Positions 44,931 to 57,567 are shown, counted from the stretch's first letter. The stretch: 64,000 nucleotides of DNA from Dreissena polymorpha (GCF_020536995.1 NC_068369.1:18269921-18333920); one strand, 5' to 3'. A program made the numbers and translations. The notes: generated by a model not told the origin, from the sequence alone.

Positions 44931-45314
44931 GTCACAGTTGTTGACAATTTTTATGGTTTATCTGTTTTGATGGTGGTGAAAGTAAAGCTGTATAGTAGAT
45001 GATACATTTTCTTAGGAATTTACCTTGAAACTTTAGAGGTGGCTTGAATTCAAAGAAAAAATAGTATTATAATTAACTATGTCAGTCATACTTTATGATA
45101 CATTTCTTTATAAAGGTTTTTGATTTTGGTTCCTTCTTCATCAAATATCATACATTTCTGAGAATGCTGCTTACACCAATATTGAAAGCTTTTGACTTCA
45201 GAAAGGTACAGTCACTACTGATTTACTAGTTATATTTCATAAATTTATATTACAAAATAAGTTGTGTTAAGCAATAAAAAATCACCTTAAACAGTGCAAA
45301 AAAAAAAACAATAG

Positions 45315-47013
45315 CAGGGCTTTTTTTAGCTTTTTGGGAAAATAGCCCATGACTTTGAAATTGGGAATTTTACAGCACTTTCAAGAAATAGGGAAAATAA
45401 ATTAGTATTAAAACAACATAAATGAGTTCAGCATCTTTAATCACAAACACCACCATGATCAACAGTTTTCCACATAATAAGCTCACACAAAGTCTTCAGT
45501 CGCATCAGGCACCATTTTATTAGGAGGCTCTTCATCTTCTTCTGAAGAACTAAGTACTGCTTTAATTATGTTGAATATCAGTCAGCACTTTGCTTTCGGA
45601 AATCAATGATGATGAAGCAAAAGAGTCACTTGCTATTAAATTACTTTCATTCAGAGCTCCAGATAAGGATTTGTGAAATTAGTAACGGTACTGCCACAGA
45701 CAGAACGAAAAAGGAGAAGCGCTGAATTCAGTTAGCACCTGTACTACCATATTAAAAAATACAGGTAGTATTATAATACCCGTGTTCTTGCATAAATTGA
45801 AGGGTTTATAACTGACTTTAAAGAAACATTTGCAGCAATAATAATAAATATAATTATCTTCTTAAACAGTTACTTTATTAGGTTTTCCCTTCTGAATTAT
45901 GATGCAAATATATTTACACATTAAAACTTAGACTAAATACTATTTTTTTCATTTACTTGATAAGAAAATTCAAGCCAACTAGTAAGCTAAGTATTAAATG
46001 AACACTAATGTCACTCACTGTCTCATATTCGGTTTTCCAATCTTCCACTTTTTTTGGATCTGTTTCCAATCGTGTTTTCTAACGTTTTTAGCCACCGATG
46101 TAATCAAATCGTTTCATATTGGGGCGAAGAATGTCTTTTTCTGGGTTTACAGATTGAATGTCAGGATGGTTAGATGACGGTGTCTAGCAATTATATGACA
46201 ACATCAAAGTGTTTTTTTGACGGCCTTCCGTTGCGCGCAGACATATTGTTTTTCACGGGTTTACGAGTAAACAGAAATCACGCGACAGAATAGACAATAA
46301 TACCGGAACACAGTCTACAATTTTTCGGTAATTTAAATTAACAAAAAGCGCCGTTAGGTTAGAGACCAGCACATCATGCACGCTGCGCTGACGCGAACGT
46401 ATTGGTACGGCCAGATTTTTTCCGTAAATGCGTAAAAAGGATATTAAAGTCGTAATTGTACGTCCATTTTATAAAAATAAATGCGTAAACCTTCATTAAA
46501 AAGCCATATTTATGGCTGTACAGCTCTTATCTGGAGCTCTGCTATCATTAACAGTGGAAGGAGTTTCAAGGGGAAGACTTGTACTTCTTGACGATGTTTG
46601 CTTTAATATTTAACAACGCTTGCTTAACAAAATCAACAGTTTTCGTTTTGCTACCAGGGTTTTGCTTAGGAATCTTTTTCATGTAATATTTTGAATTGTG
46701 CGACATATTTGTTTTCCATTCAGCGGAATCACAAAATGCTTGAATTTCATCGCAAATATAATAAGCCCCTGAACAACACGGAGAATATCGTGCACACTTA
46801 TAATGCTGACGTTATCCAAATCAAGGTATAGTCTAAAACCTGTATGAGACCGGATCGGACTACGCTTTGTTCAAAAGTGAATCAGCTGATATCATTAGCT
46901 TTTTTTTTTTCAAATTGGGAATTTTATAGCAAATTTTTGGGAAAAAGTATACTTCTTGCAATTAGAAAAAATAGCCGAATTTCGGCTATAAAATCAGGCC
47001 AAAAAAAGCCCTG
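45315..47013. mobile_element. hAT-like transposon remnant with AATAG duplication
   Basis: TIRs begin CAGGGCTTTTTTTAGC and CAGGGCTTTTTTTGGC. AATAG lies directly outside both ends (45310-45314, 47014-47018). On the minus strand two coding pieces remain. One is C-C-S-G-A-Y-Y-I-C-D-E-I…KTVDFVKQALLNIKANIVKK (about 46785-46575). The other is ALNESNLIASDSF…LTDIQHN followed out of frame by KAVLSSSEEDEEPPNKMVPD (about 45657-45485). A frameshift separates those last parts and a stop follows KSSP. The 890-bp element at 45652 is inserted between them. No complete transposase. Confidence 0.65.
45652..46541. mobile_element. hAT-like MITE nested in the 45315 element
   Basis: TIRs CAGAGCTCCAGATAAG at both ends. 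The flanking octamers CTTTCATT (45644-45651) and CTATCATT (46542-46549) agree in 7 of 8, as expected of a hAT target duplication. Non-coding. Same family as 49260-50120. Confidence 0.7.
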
Positions 47014-47018
47014 AATAG

Positions 47019-49259
47019 GGAGGGAAGACCCCTGGTAGGACCCCTAGCAGTCAAAAATTCCTGAGTATGGCCCTGCTATGACGTTTTGATAGTGTTCCCA
47101 TGGAAAATATTGTCGCAAATTAAAGTTTGGAAAATCCAGATCCCTTTGATGATTGGTTTGAAATTGAGTTCAAGATGAAACATGTTCGGACCAAAGTTCT
47201 ACATTTAATACAAATACAATTAAAACAAAAATCCCCATTATTGTTATATATAACGATTATAAAGTCGAATTAGTAAGGCTACTGGTGATATGTACATCAT
47301 CACTTAACAGGTGCAATTGACAGGTATGATTGTAAAACAAGTTACAAATGAAATGGTCGCCATAACAAAAGAAACCGACAAATTAATCAAATAAAAATAC
47401 ATTAATGACTAAGTACATAAAAATATAGTAAGGCATTTAAAATAATAATCAATGTGACTATAGCAAATATTGTTTTACATAAAACCTACCAGTGGGTTCG
47501 TTTTCCAGGATTTCCCCTTTTTTAATAACAAACTTATATTCAGGGGAGGCAACTGTTTTACTTGCAGGTGTACACTCCGGAGCCTAAACAAAATACGAGG
47601 GAGTTTTCCGGAACTCATATCGTATTGGGCCATAAAAGCATGTATTTTGTCGAATCTGAAATGTTTGAAACGGCACGATAATTAAAAAAGAATGATAAAC
47701 AAATAAGCTAAGAAATGTTGCATTCTCCATTGAGAGACATGTGTGTCTGAATATTGTTAGTAATATGATAATAGGTGCTACCTAATTTACGGGCAAAAGC
47801 TTATTTGATGTTTATTAAAGATAACACGGGTAATATATGTCTGCACATTATCATGCAACAAAACATTCAATTTCTTTACAAACAATATGTAAATTAGCAA
47901 AGCAATAAAATATAATTTGTTTTAATCTTAAACAAGTTTATGAAGCTATGCTTTATGTATAGTAACCCCTTGTACTATTTTCAAACTCTTAAACATGTAT
48001 TTCATTTTTTGTTTACTTTTAAAAACAATGTTAGAATTTAAAAAAAATCTCGCGAAACTGTGTTTTATTGATGTTTTCCTTATGCAGGGATGCCATTTAT
48101 GTTTTAGGGAGCGATTATTTCTAAAAGGATTTTATTTAACTTAAGCATAAAAAAGAAAGGTGCCGTACTTCATTATTTTGGTCCCATGTCTTAATCATCG
48201 ACATCGTAAATGTATCCCCTGCATATGTAAATGAAACACTTTTTGTACTTAATTAATGTTAATAAATATATAAATGCAACAATGCTTGCGGGAGTGTTTG
48301 CATCTATCTTGAAAGAAGTGCATATAGACCTCATTCACTGCGCAAAATTACACAGACCAGAAATATCACCTTTGGCTTTGAACACAATACTCTTTGCATA
48401 TCTTCCGCACTGTTAGAGCTTATGTCATGAAATGTGGTAAACTTATTGTATTTTTCTGAATCCTCAGGAATTAAAAGTTGGTAAAAACTATCGCTTATGG
48501 CATACACAGATTGAACATTACTAGGTTGGTGTTAAGGAGAATATACTAGTAGCAAAAATTTAGATTTATGATGAAGACCCACATCATAAGCTTAACGCTA
48601 AATATATAAGTGTACCTGTCACATTGTGTGTGAGACAAAAAATAAACAACAAACTTATTATTACGAATTTACTGTTATCAACAAGAATTGTTTTACCATT
48701 AAATAATTTACCAAACAATACTTAAATAAAATATAATCAAATATTTTTCACCTGAATTTAATTACATTTTTTCGTTTATTTTCATTTCATTTAATTCATT
48801 TTCATGTTTTGAAAGTAAAGATATTCAGTCATTATGGAATGTGGCATTAAACATATAGACAGCAGCTGCGTATTGCATGTGAATGAGGCAGTTTCCACAT
48901 GAATATGATTATAAAATAACAACCCGATTATTAAACTGCATGTTCATCCCAATTGATTAAAGTAAAGTTTTTGTATGTTCAAGCTCATAAACAAAATAAC
49001 ACATTCAGCATGTTCATTTATACCCTTATCTTCTCGCCCTTGTTTCTGTGCACTCAACAGTCAACACATGTAGTATTAGACACACTGTTATGAGTTTGCA
49101 TTTATTCGGATAAGTTCCTACCACGCGTTTGTTAGTTAAAAAACACGCTCAGTCATGGCACTAAATGTTAATGAGTTGACTTCATCAAAGATGTAGAACC
49201 AAAAAAAAATACTCCACTCATCCAGTACGCCTTCTATGAAAAAATAATAACAAGCAGTC
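47019..49259. other. No gene recognised
   Basis: 47020-47080 (GGCCATACTCAGG-type words inverted) looks like the edge of another transposon into which the 45315 element jumped; the rest is AT-rich spacer. Confidence 0.5.
47740..47800 (+). repeat. Single copy of GGTGCTACCTAATTTACGGG repeat
   Basis: A conserved word of about 30 bp that recurs in tandem at 51878 and 51981. Confidence 0.6.
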
Positions 49260-50120
49260 CAGAGCTCCAGATAAGGGTCGTATTTTCGTAATTACGAATT
49301 ATTTTCAAGTCCGTTACGTATTTATTTCAAAATCTTGTCGTACCATTAAGAATTACAAAATCAAGTTACGAATATTATTTTTACATCGGTTCGTATCGAT
49401 TTTTATTGAGTTCTTTTCGCGTATTAAAGATCTTTGCGGTGCTTATATAGAATGGTTATCGGGTTTGTTTAACAAAGCGCATTTTTTCCAATAAAAGCGG
49501 CGTATACAGTCTATCTGTCAAACAACAATGGCGGCGCCCAGATAGCGTCCTAAAAAACTGCAAAGCATCCAGAAACACGCTTTTAACATATTGTACGCAA
49601 AGTGAGCTGAAGTTAAATGTTTAGAAAGATATTATAGAAAAGATCGTATACGATGTTGTATGTTCAGTTGCCGACACAGTCGGAAAAGCTAAACAAAAAC
49701 GCGACACGACGGGTCCAAACTTAAACACAAAAAAATATTGAACGAGTGGTAGGGACAAGTCCCGTGGCTAATCGTTGAAAAGATTGAAGGGGAGACCTGT
49801 TTTAAATGTGAAATATGTAAAAATTCATCCAAGGCATGCAATCTAAACACAGTTTGGGCATATGAAGGTTTTGGAAAAATAAAATTGTATTATACTGAAA
49901 AGACACTGTTAAACTCGTATAAATAAAGTTGCTAGTATGTTTATTTTGACTTTTTTGCATGAAAATAACCATTATTATTTATTTTTAGGTCATTTAGAAA
50001 AATAAGAATAATTTTCCAAAACTTAGTAGTAACGTTAAGAATAAAATTTCAGAGTTAAGATTTCTTTTTGAAAATCTGGTAGTAATTTAAGAATTTCACA
50101 AAACCTTATCTGGAGCTCTG
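49260..50120. mobile_element. hAT-like MITE, second copy of the CAGAGCTCC family
   Basis: TIRs CAGAGCTCCAGATAAGG at both ends. The right end continues (inverted) TTTTGTGAAATTC like the left end of the 45652 copy. CAGTC lies directly outside both ends (49255-49259, 50121-50125). No coding sequence seen in 861 bp. Confidence 0.7.
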
Positions 50121-51869
50121 CAGTCATCAAATAAAATGAATACCGTATCCTACACTTTCGCTTATTATATGGTCTTCAAAAAATTAATAAGAGACAGTTG
50201 ACAAGACTAAACTTCTGCTTTTCGCTTATTTGCATTTTTTTCAAAGTGTCAGCATAATGTGCAAAATAATAATGGTAATACACAACATGGTCTCAGGTGT
50301 GTCAAATGAATTTTTAGGCAAGGATTTTTAATTATAGGTATAAGTTAAAGTGTACAACATACTCTTTTGTAATAAAAATATTGCAAAGTGTGCTACTGGC
50401 ACTGCATTATGCAAATTTATATTTAAGCAAAAATTAACATTCATTTATATAATAAACAAGAAATCTGATACTTAAAAACAACTTAGTAGATATTGTTTAA
50501 TGTACAATGTTTTACTCAAAGTCATCATCACACAATGAGACAACACAATGGTCTCTAAACAGAGTGTGCTTTTTAATTGTGACATACATTTTATGAATTA
50601 ATACTAGTAATAGAAATACAGAAAAAAAACGTCTAGAGCTGCCTGGGAACTATCATTTTTAATATCAACAATTCATTTGACATGCCTGATTGCAAATTGT
50701 TAATTCCACTATTCTTTCACATTGTTTTCACACTTGATATTTGTTATGCTGTATATTATTTTTGCTTACAAACATACAGAGTCTCTTCACAATAATTGCA
50801 GTTTCTTTACAGTCCACTAACGTTGAACATTACAGAGTCACAATTGCTAATGTTTCAGTCCCGGCCAAGCTTTATAGGTCCAGAATTGCTTCGTTGTTGA
50901 GTACAAAGCACGCAGTCAGTTTTGCTCAGCAGAATGCTGCATGGAATGTGTGAAGTCCAGCATTTGACAGAGCTTCTAAAAGAAAATCAAAGAGAATCCA
51001 TAAAATGTACATATGAATTAGTCTATTTCCAATGTGTATGTAAGCACAGTTTGTTTTTATACAGTTTGAAACAGTTTGGTACGAAAATGATCGAGTATCA
51101 TAGTATGAGTCGGAGATGCAATATTGTTTACAATCACACCGAAACTTAATACATCACAAAAGAAAGGGTCTTTAGAATAATCACGTAGAATATACTCAAG
51201 AAATAACTCCAAAACTTAATAAAATGATAACTTTTATGTTCCATTAGTTTGACTGAATAATAATGACCTTAAATTTAAAATCGGCGAAATTTTGTATGTG
51301 CCGAAAACAGTTCCCATGTTATCAAAGGTAATCTTTAGCAATATAATTATAGATTGATGTTTTATGTAACCAAACGCAATATTTTAATTGAATAATTACT
51401 TACCAATCGAGTGCATTCAATTAATTTATTAAATTTCAACAATGTAAACATCCACCAGAGTATGTCAGTTTCAATTTTCACTTCTTAATGACGTATTGAC
51501 GAAAGCAGTGACGTCACACAGACATGTATAGTTGTCGACGAAAGAAACGCGGCCGTTCATGTTGTGAACAAATAAAACTTTTAAACAATTGTTTATTTAT
51601 GTAAAGGAATAATATTAACTTAAGAATATTGGGTTCATTGAAGAAGTTAATTCGAAACTAATCTTATTCGATATTTTAAACCGGAAGTACGCAAATAATT
51701 TAGACGGGTTATCTTTTTTAACATTTTGTTAACAACATCTAGAGCAATTTTCAATTTGCAATCCATTATGTGAAACAGGAAGTGTCACACAGGGAGGCAA
51801 ACAGACGTTTTTTGATCGTAGAAAATCATATAATGCAAGGAGATAGAGTACCATTACCTACAAAATAAT
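50121..51869. other. No gene recognised
   Basis: AT-rich; a lone CRE-like TGACGTCA occurs near 51510. Confidence 0.5.
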
Positions 51870-52130
51870 ATGATTATAGGTGCTACCTAATTTACGGGCA
51901 AAAGCGTTTTAAGTTCTTTTGATAACTATGTATTTTTAATAAATATATTGACATGATTGTGTTCAAAATATTATGATTGTAGGTGCTACCTAATTTACGG
52001 ACAAAGCTTTTTAAGTTTTTTTGATAACCATGTATTTTTAATAAATATATGGCCATGATTGTGTTCAAAATATGATAATTGTTGCAATAATTAAGTAATG
52101 CATACAAAAAAATCAATCTTAAAACGAGTT
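51870..52130 (+). repeat. Tandem pair of about 103-bp units
   Basis: GGTGCTACCTAATTTACGG starts each unit (about 51879 and 51982); each continues to TGTTCAAAATAT. A lone copy is at 47740. Confidence 0.75.
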
Positions 52131-52202
52131 ACATGTTCCAAGCTTATAGATCTAGCATCTTATTTTTTTTTGTTTTCTAGCCACAGGAATTTATAGCTGG
52201 TT

Positions 52203-52308
52203 CGATTTCTGTGGTATAGTGGATGGGGTGTCTGCTAACTGGCTTAGTCACTGGGAGGTCTCTGTATTGATCCTTTAAGTGGGAGCATTCTTTAGATAAC
52301 CCTAGACA
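52203..52308 (+). mobile_element. Worn tRNA-derived SINE
   Basis: Resembles the 35290 SINE: A-box-like TGGTATAGTGG, a decayed B-box, then AGTGGGAGCATTCTTTAGA, the start of the shared body. It ends where the long-TIR element begins. Confidence 0.5.
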
Positions 52309-52310
52309 TA

Positions 52311-53215
52311 CTATGGCGTACCATTTGGATTGAAAGTCAAGAAGACCTACACGTTAAAAAGAGAAATGTACGTCGAAGTACAATAATTGTACGTCGACAT
52401 GAATATAAAATACGCTTCAAAGTATATATTTGTACGTCAAAGTACAATTTGTACTTCGACATACATATTTGTACTTCTACATACACATTTTCTGAACAGC
52501 CAATCAAAACACTAGTCTCTTGAGCCGCTTTTCCTTCAGATTTATTCATAATAAATGTTTAAAATCTCTTTTTTAGTTGAGGACAAAATGAATAAAAATA
52601 TCAGAATGGCAAAAAAACAACACATAGAAGTTTCAAGTATTTAATGCATTGAAATAGATTATATACAAATTTGAAGAAGATTCAATTGTTACCTTTTTAA
52701 AATTAAAATTATTCAGCATATTGTGTGTATGAAATGATCATGCGGGGCGGAGTATCACGACCGTCCAGCGCATTACTGTGTAGGAAATTCCCAACGGTAA
52801 CCAGTTACCAAGCATTAATGGGATAAATAATGTATTATAAACTCCCCGTTGGTCGTATTTTGTGATAACCATAACTTGCATAAGTCAGAGGTTAATTCCG
52901 CCACGCCAGGTCAATAAATACGCACAATATCTATGAGTAAGCGGTCGATAGTCGCATAATTTGGTATAAATTATAATAATAATAATGTTTAATAAATACG
53001 CACAATATCTTTGAGTAAGCGGTCGATAGTCGCATAATTCGGTATAAATAATAATAATAAAAATGTTCAATGTCAAAAATCTCTAAAAGCAACAGACGTT
53101 AGGTGTCTTCTGATTGGCTAACACTCAAGGGTCGGTGAAAATTGTACGTCGAAGTACATTTCTCGTTCTACTTAGTAGGTCTTGTAGACTTTCGACGTCA
53201 TGGTACGTCATATAG
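52311..53215. mobile_element. 905-bp element with long TIRs built of small palindromes
   Basis: The left end (CTATGGCGTACCAT…GAAAGTC…AAGACCTAC…GAGAAATGTACGTCGAAG) is inverted at the right end (53142-53215). Inner pieces (CAGCCAATCA / TGATTGGCT) also pair. The arms hold repeated GTACGTCGAAGTAC-type mini-palindromes. A 78-bp tandem duplication lies at 52913-53060. No open frame. Confidence 0.6.
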
Positions 53216-53450
53216 ACACTTAGTACTGGTCCTACCTAGGAAACAGTTTGTTTCATCAAATGTCTCAATTCAACTTGACAGCTTGCTAAATCAGTTGCAT
53301 TTAGCATACAGTACACTGATTTAACATAATCAAAATCATGTAATGTGTCAAATCAATTTTGATTGACAAATTTGACAGGATTTTTTTTAATCCAATAAGT
53401 TTTAGACTGTCAAATAACACACACTACGTATTGAAAGCCAAACCTGGAGC

Positions 53451-53479
53451 TTTCGTCTGTGTATCACTGACTTCATCAG
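53451..53479 (-). ncRNA. Hammerhead-ribozyme-like core (candidate)
   Basis: The minus strand has CTGATGA, then a short stem (GTC…GAC with inner GTG/CAC), then GAAA followed by GCTCC. Hammerhead motifs of this form are known from Penelope-like retroelements and retrozymes. Stem III (AGC/GCT) and stem I (AATA against TGTT) can be drawn but are weak, and one base next to stem II is unpaired. No coding part of such an element is seen nearby. Confidence 0.3.
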
Positions 53480-54422
53480 AACAATGATTTCTACTGTTGG
53501 GAAACGTTAACACCACTAATTGTCTTCTTATTTATTATCAATGTATAATTATGTGTAACAGCATAACAACATACTTGATTCGCAATTAAAATATTTAATA
53601 AATACAGGTATCTTGCAGGTTTCTTATATTCTTTTGCAAACTATTGTTAAAAAGTTTAAATTTTGTCGCCACTAAAAAACTAGCCATTTTATAGCAATTC
53701 TAAAATCACAGTCTAAACTGCATACACTTAGCTCTATAGTTACAATTTGAATGCAAATATTAGAATGCATCATGTTATATCATCCATATTTTTTTATTTA
53801 AACATTAAAATAACACATAACACAGTACATATATAAAAAGGTATGTGGTATTGTGTGGAGATACAAAACACTTCACATCATTTATTTGCACATAAAATAA
53901 TAGTTACAAAATAAGTAAAACTAAAACACTGTCATCAACCTACATTTCAAGAATATTTACGTATATGAAATTACAAAGTGGTGTTATTGTATTACCTTTT
54001 ACAAAATTAACATTGCTGGTTTTGTACTAGCCATAAAACATTTATCATGGATTAACAAGTAACAACCAATTTATTAATTACACAAAAGAATGGAAATCAT
54101 ATTAATTGCATTATGCATTTACTAAACAAGCTATTTGCTACTGTTTAGAATTACACTATCTTACTAAAAATGATCACATGTACCTAGTGCTTTTACATAC
54201 TTGTGGTAAGTTTTGTATTACTAGTTTGACAACTATCGGCAGACACTTGTCTATATACAGACAAAATTTGCATGGGAACTTTCATATTTTTTCAGCATAA
54301 TTGCCTTCAAATTGATAATTTAACAACCCTTTGACATTGTTTGCACATCTGATCTTATTATACCATAGCTGATTTTTGTTTATAGATAGACATATATAGA
54401 CTTTTTAAAGTTCTATAAAAGT
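53480..54422. other. No feature recognised
   Basis: AT-rich; would hold the 3' UTR of the orphan exon at 54423 if that gene is real (AATAAA on the minus strand near 54070). Confidence 0.5.
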
Positions 54423-54613
54423 TCACACATGTTCCATCCAAGTAAACAAACAGAACCAATAAAGATCGCCACAGATAATAACTGTGTGTATAGCTTGGAA
54501 ATTTTGATAGTTCAGGAATCCCTCCTTTGTTGATTTCTGTAAACCAAAACTGTCAGTTTTGCTGGATAGAATGGCTTGTATGATGCCCAGCTCTTGCCTT
54601 GGCAGAACAGCTT
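54423..54613 (-). CDS. Orphan C-terminal exon of an unidentified membrane protein
   Basis: After a CCGTTTTTAG acceptor the minus strand is open for 64 codons (with one base carried in) and ends in TGA. The peptide starts EAVLPRQELGIIQAILSS, passes FGLQKSTKEGFLNYQNFQ, and ends with one hydrophobic span (AIHTVIICGDLYWFCLFTW) and MEHV. Composition and splice site look like a real terminal exon. I do not recognise the family. Upstream exons would lie to the right; none was found with confidence. It has no in-frame ATG near its start. Confidence 0.45.
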
Positions 54614-55372
54614 CTAAAAACGGAAAACCAACAAATATCTTAAAATTTGATCAATAACGCAGACAATTTATAAATGTCTTGTTTTTTGTTGATTTCGAAT
54701 CTGGAAGATTTTTTACGTAATATTGTGGTACGAAAATTCCAACGGTATCGGATTTTTTGGTTTTTAGGCCTAAACTATTTTAGACGAGGTGAGAATACTT
54801 AAAAAATTAAAGCTAAAAGACTAAAAAGTTAGATCTGAATATCTTAAAAATTTGTGAATAAATGTGTTTCTGGTGGGTCACAACGACAACTTACCAGAAT
54901 ATTGCTCATGATCAAACGTAAAACTTCTTCCTGAGAGCGAATGGAAAATGCGTCACAAATTCTGATACATAAACAGTAGGGTGTCGTTATTGAAATACCG
55001 CGAGAATACTTGAAGAATAGAGATGCCAACTATAGTGTTTAAAACAAATAATTTTTTAACAAGCGTTTGTGATTTGTCAGGATAATAATAACAATAAGAT
55101 ATCGAAAAGATCAAAGCAAATAAATTCGACAGAAATCGGAGATTCGGCAATATATTAAAGACGGGTTATGTTCACCTTAATTGTGTTCGGTGAAGACTGT
55201 TACTATATGTAGTGAACCAGTCTTCGGCTTATACCCACTGAAGAAGAGCATTCAGGGGAGATAATTGAGTAATGACCTAATTCTGGAACGGTTGCGAAGA
55301 AAAACAAATAATGCGAGAATATTTAGTGCGATTCGCTACACAATTATGATGTCATTGATATAACTTTTCCTG
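54614..55372. other. No feature recognised
   Basis: AT-rich; no convincing partner exon for 54423-54613. Confidence 0.5.
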
Positions 55373-55800
55373 AGGTATGTATTTACATGTGATTTAGCAT
55401 ATGTCAAAGTGTTTTTGATTTGTTCAAGTTCATAAATAGCATCGCGAAAATATATGTCGCGTGGCAAATTTCTTTGAGACGTATCCATATGTGGTATTCT
55501 TATGTAATTTTATGTCTAAATTCCCATATGTATGAACGGTCAACGCCCGCTTTGCGGGCTTTTGCCCGTTATAAATTTCTTGTCGTATTTTTTATTGAGG
55601 TATGCAAATACATGCGATATGGCGTTTGTCGAGGTGTCTGTGTTGCTACATCGGTCAAGTAAACTGCCCATGCATCGCGAAAACAGACGACGCGGCAGGA
55701 AATATTTGACTTCAATACCCTATCAGATAAGTAAATTTGTATTTCAGAAAAGTGATACAAATAAACGGTCAACGCCCTTCGGGCTTTTGCCCGTATTACT
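55373..55800 (+). repeat. Two diverged units of about 223 bp with terminal hairpin words
   Basis: GAGGTATGTATTTACATG… (55374) recurs as GAGGTATGCAAATACATG… (55597). Each unit holds CATCGCGAAAA…CGCG.GGCA and ends AACGGTCAACGCCC…GGGCTTTTGCCCG (hairpin) near 55534-55570 and 55763-55792. Confidence 0.6.
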
Positions 55801-56439
55801 CAGAGTGATAAAAATTGAATTTCCGAACTCACATACGGCAGAGACGTAGTTATCTCTTTGTATACGGTAAGCCTTATTGCTTGTCAATTGTGGAGTATTT
55901 TATATGCAACAATACTTTTATACAATACATAAAGACATCATGCAAAAAACATTGTTTTTCTTGTATTTCCAATGCAATTTTTGTATCTGCATATTGTGAG
56001 CTATCGTTAAATTGTATACAATGAGATAAAATTGGAAATGGTCATAGTACACATCTTGAATATTTGATATTTCATGTCAATTTAAGATGGACGGCTTAAA
56101 GCATAATGTAAAAAATAGTATTTAAGTTTATTTTTCGCGCTATTCACAGCTGCATACGATGGGGTTTAATGAACTGGAATTTCAAAAACTCATACGTTAC
56201 GGTTTAGCTACAAAACTAACATGTTTCGTCCTATGTCATGAACAATTATTTTTCTTATCTTTAATAACATGTATACCCGGTAGATCTTGTACGATTTAAG
56301 TGTATTTAATGGAGAAATCAACTCCCGAATATCGATGTAAAAATCCAAAATTCGTTACATCTTCCACTGTGTATACTGTAGGTGATATTGTATAATATTT
56401 GGCATGCAATTAATAATATTTATTATACGACTTATCAAG

Positions 56440-57512
56440 TTTGTACCAAAGATAAAAGAGAAGGAAAAGCCAACAACCATTCACCCACTACAGAAAAGAA
56501 GGGAATGAAAAGCGTATCACGAACTAAGGTCCTCAGAGGATCACCTGATGTACAGCAGAGTGAACAGCATCGGAGTAGAAAGACTGCAATTTTCAGAAAA
56601 CATCAGGAGCAGCGAACAGCTGATGTAAAGCACTGAACATCCTCCAACCACCTTAAGGAAAAGACGCACAGAAACATTAACATATTTATCCTGGTCCTAC
56701 ATGTAACCGCAACAGACAACCACTGTTACGCGAGCTGGAGGGCCCTGATGCTGGCTATGCTTGAACAAAGGTTCCCCCAGGCAGCATGAAAGATGGTTAA
56801 GACCGATGGGTCAGCAACAGATGCAGTCAAGAGAGGGGAGCCTGAGCGATTGGTAGATTACACAGATGAAAGTAGCATGCATGAACAGGCTGCCACAGCA
56901 CACACTGCGAAGCTGAGATAAGAGCCTTGATCCATTCTGCAAACACAATCAGCCGCAAAGTATACCAAGACTCTAAGATTTTTGTATCTCGCTCGAAGCA
57001 AGAACACCCAACAAACAGCTTCGCCCTAAAATAGCACCGCCAAATGTTTAATGCTAACAAATTCTACAAAGTTGATCCGCTCTCATTACAGAATGCACGG
57101 AATTGAAGAGGCATACAGGATGACAAAACTCGAAGCGGAAGATGACCAAGAAGAGAACTGAGTCAGTTTAATGAAAAGAACTTGCGTGTACGGACCAAAC
57201 GGCCACGGTAAAGTTGCTATCATCGGTATTGAATAGAACAGATAAGCATCCCCCGACTGCGAGTTTTGCACAATAGATTAAACCCCGACATTAACAAGAG
57301 ATAATATTCGCGCCGTCTCCAAAGTCCTCTTGTTGAGAAGCCGACAAAACTACCGAATTCGCCCTACAGGAATGCAGAGATCACCAAACACTGTATGTAA
57401 AACAAGCTGTACGGACAGATAGAATAGGCTCTACGGAAGATCACCAGTTTCATCATCGAGTCCGAACTCCAATTAAAGTCTCCAATAAAGCGACAATCGA
57501 GAAGAAGTAGGA

Positions 57513-57550
<38 letters not shown>
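56440..57550 (+). mobile_element. Old LINE-like remnant ending in (GAT)n (tentative)
   Basis: Over a kilobase of GC-balanced, coding-like sequence with many stops in all frames, unlike the AT-rich flanks. One stretch reads HRQMFNANKFYK, resembling the spacer before the reverse transcriptase in some LINEs. It ends in about 12 GAT triplets (57513-57549), a tail type used by some LINEs. No reverse transcriptase motif was found, so the call is weak. Confidence 0.3.
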
Positions 57551-57567
57551 CCAAGTTACTTAGTTTA

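Noticed and set aside
51500-51520. TGACGTCA as a regulated promoter element
   Set aside because: A lone 8-mer without a nearby gene or TATA box; expected by chance.
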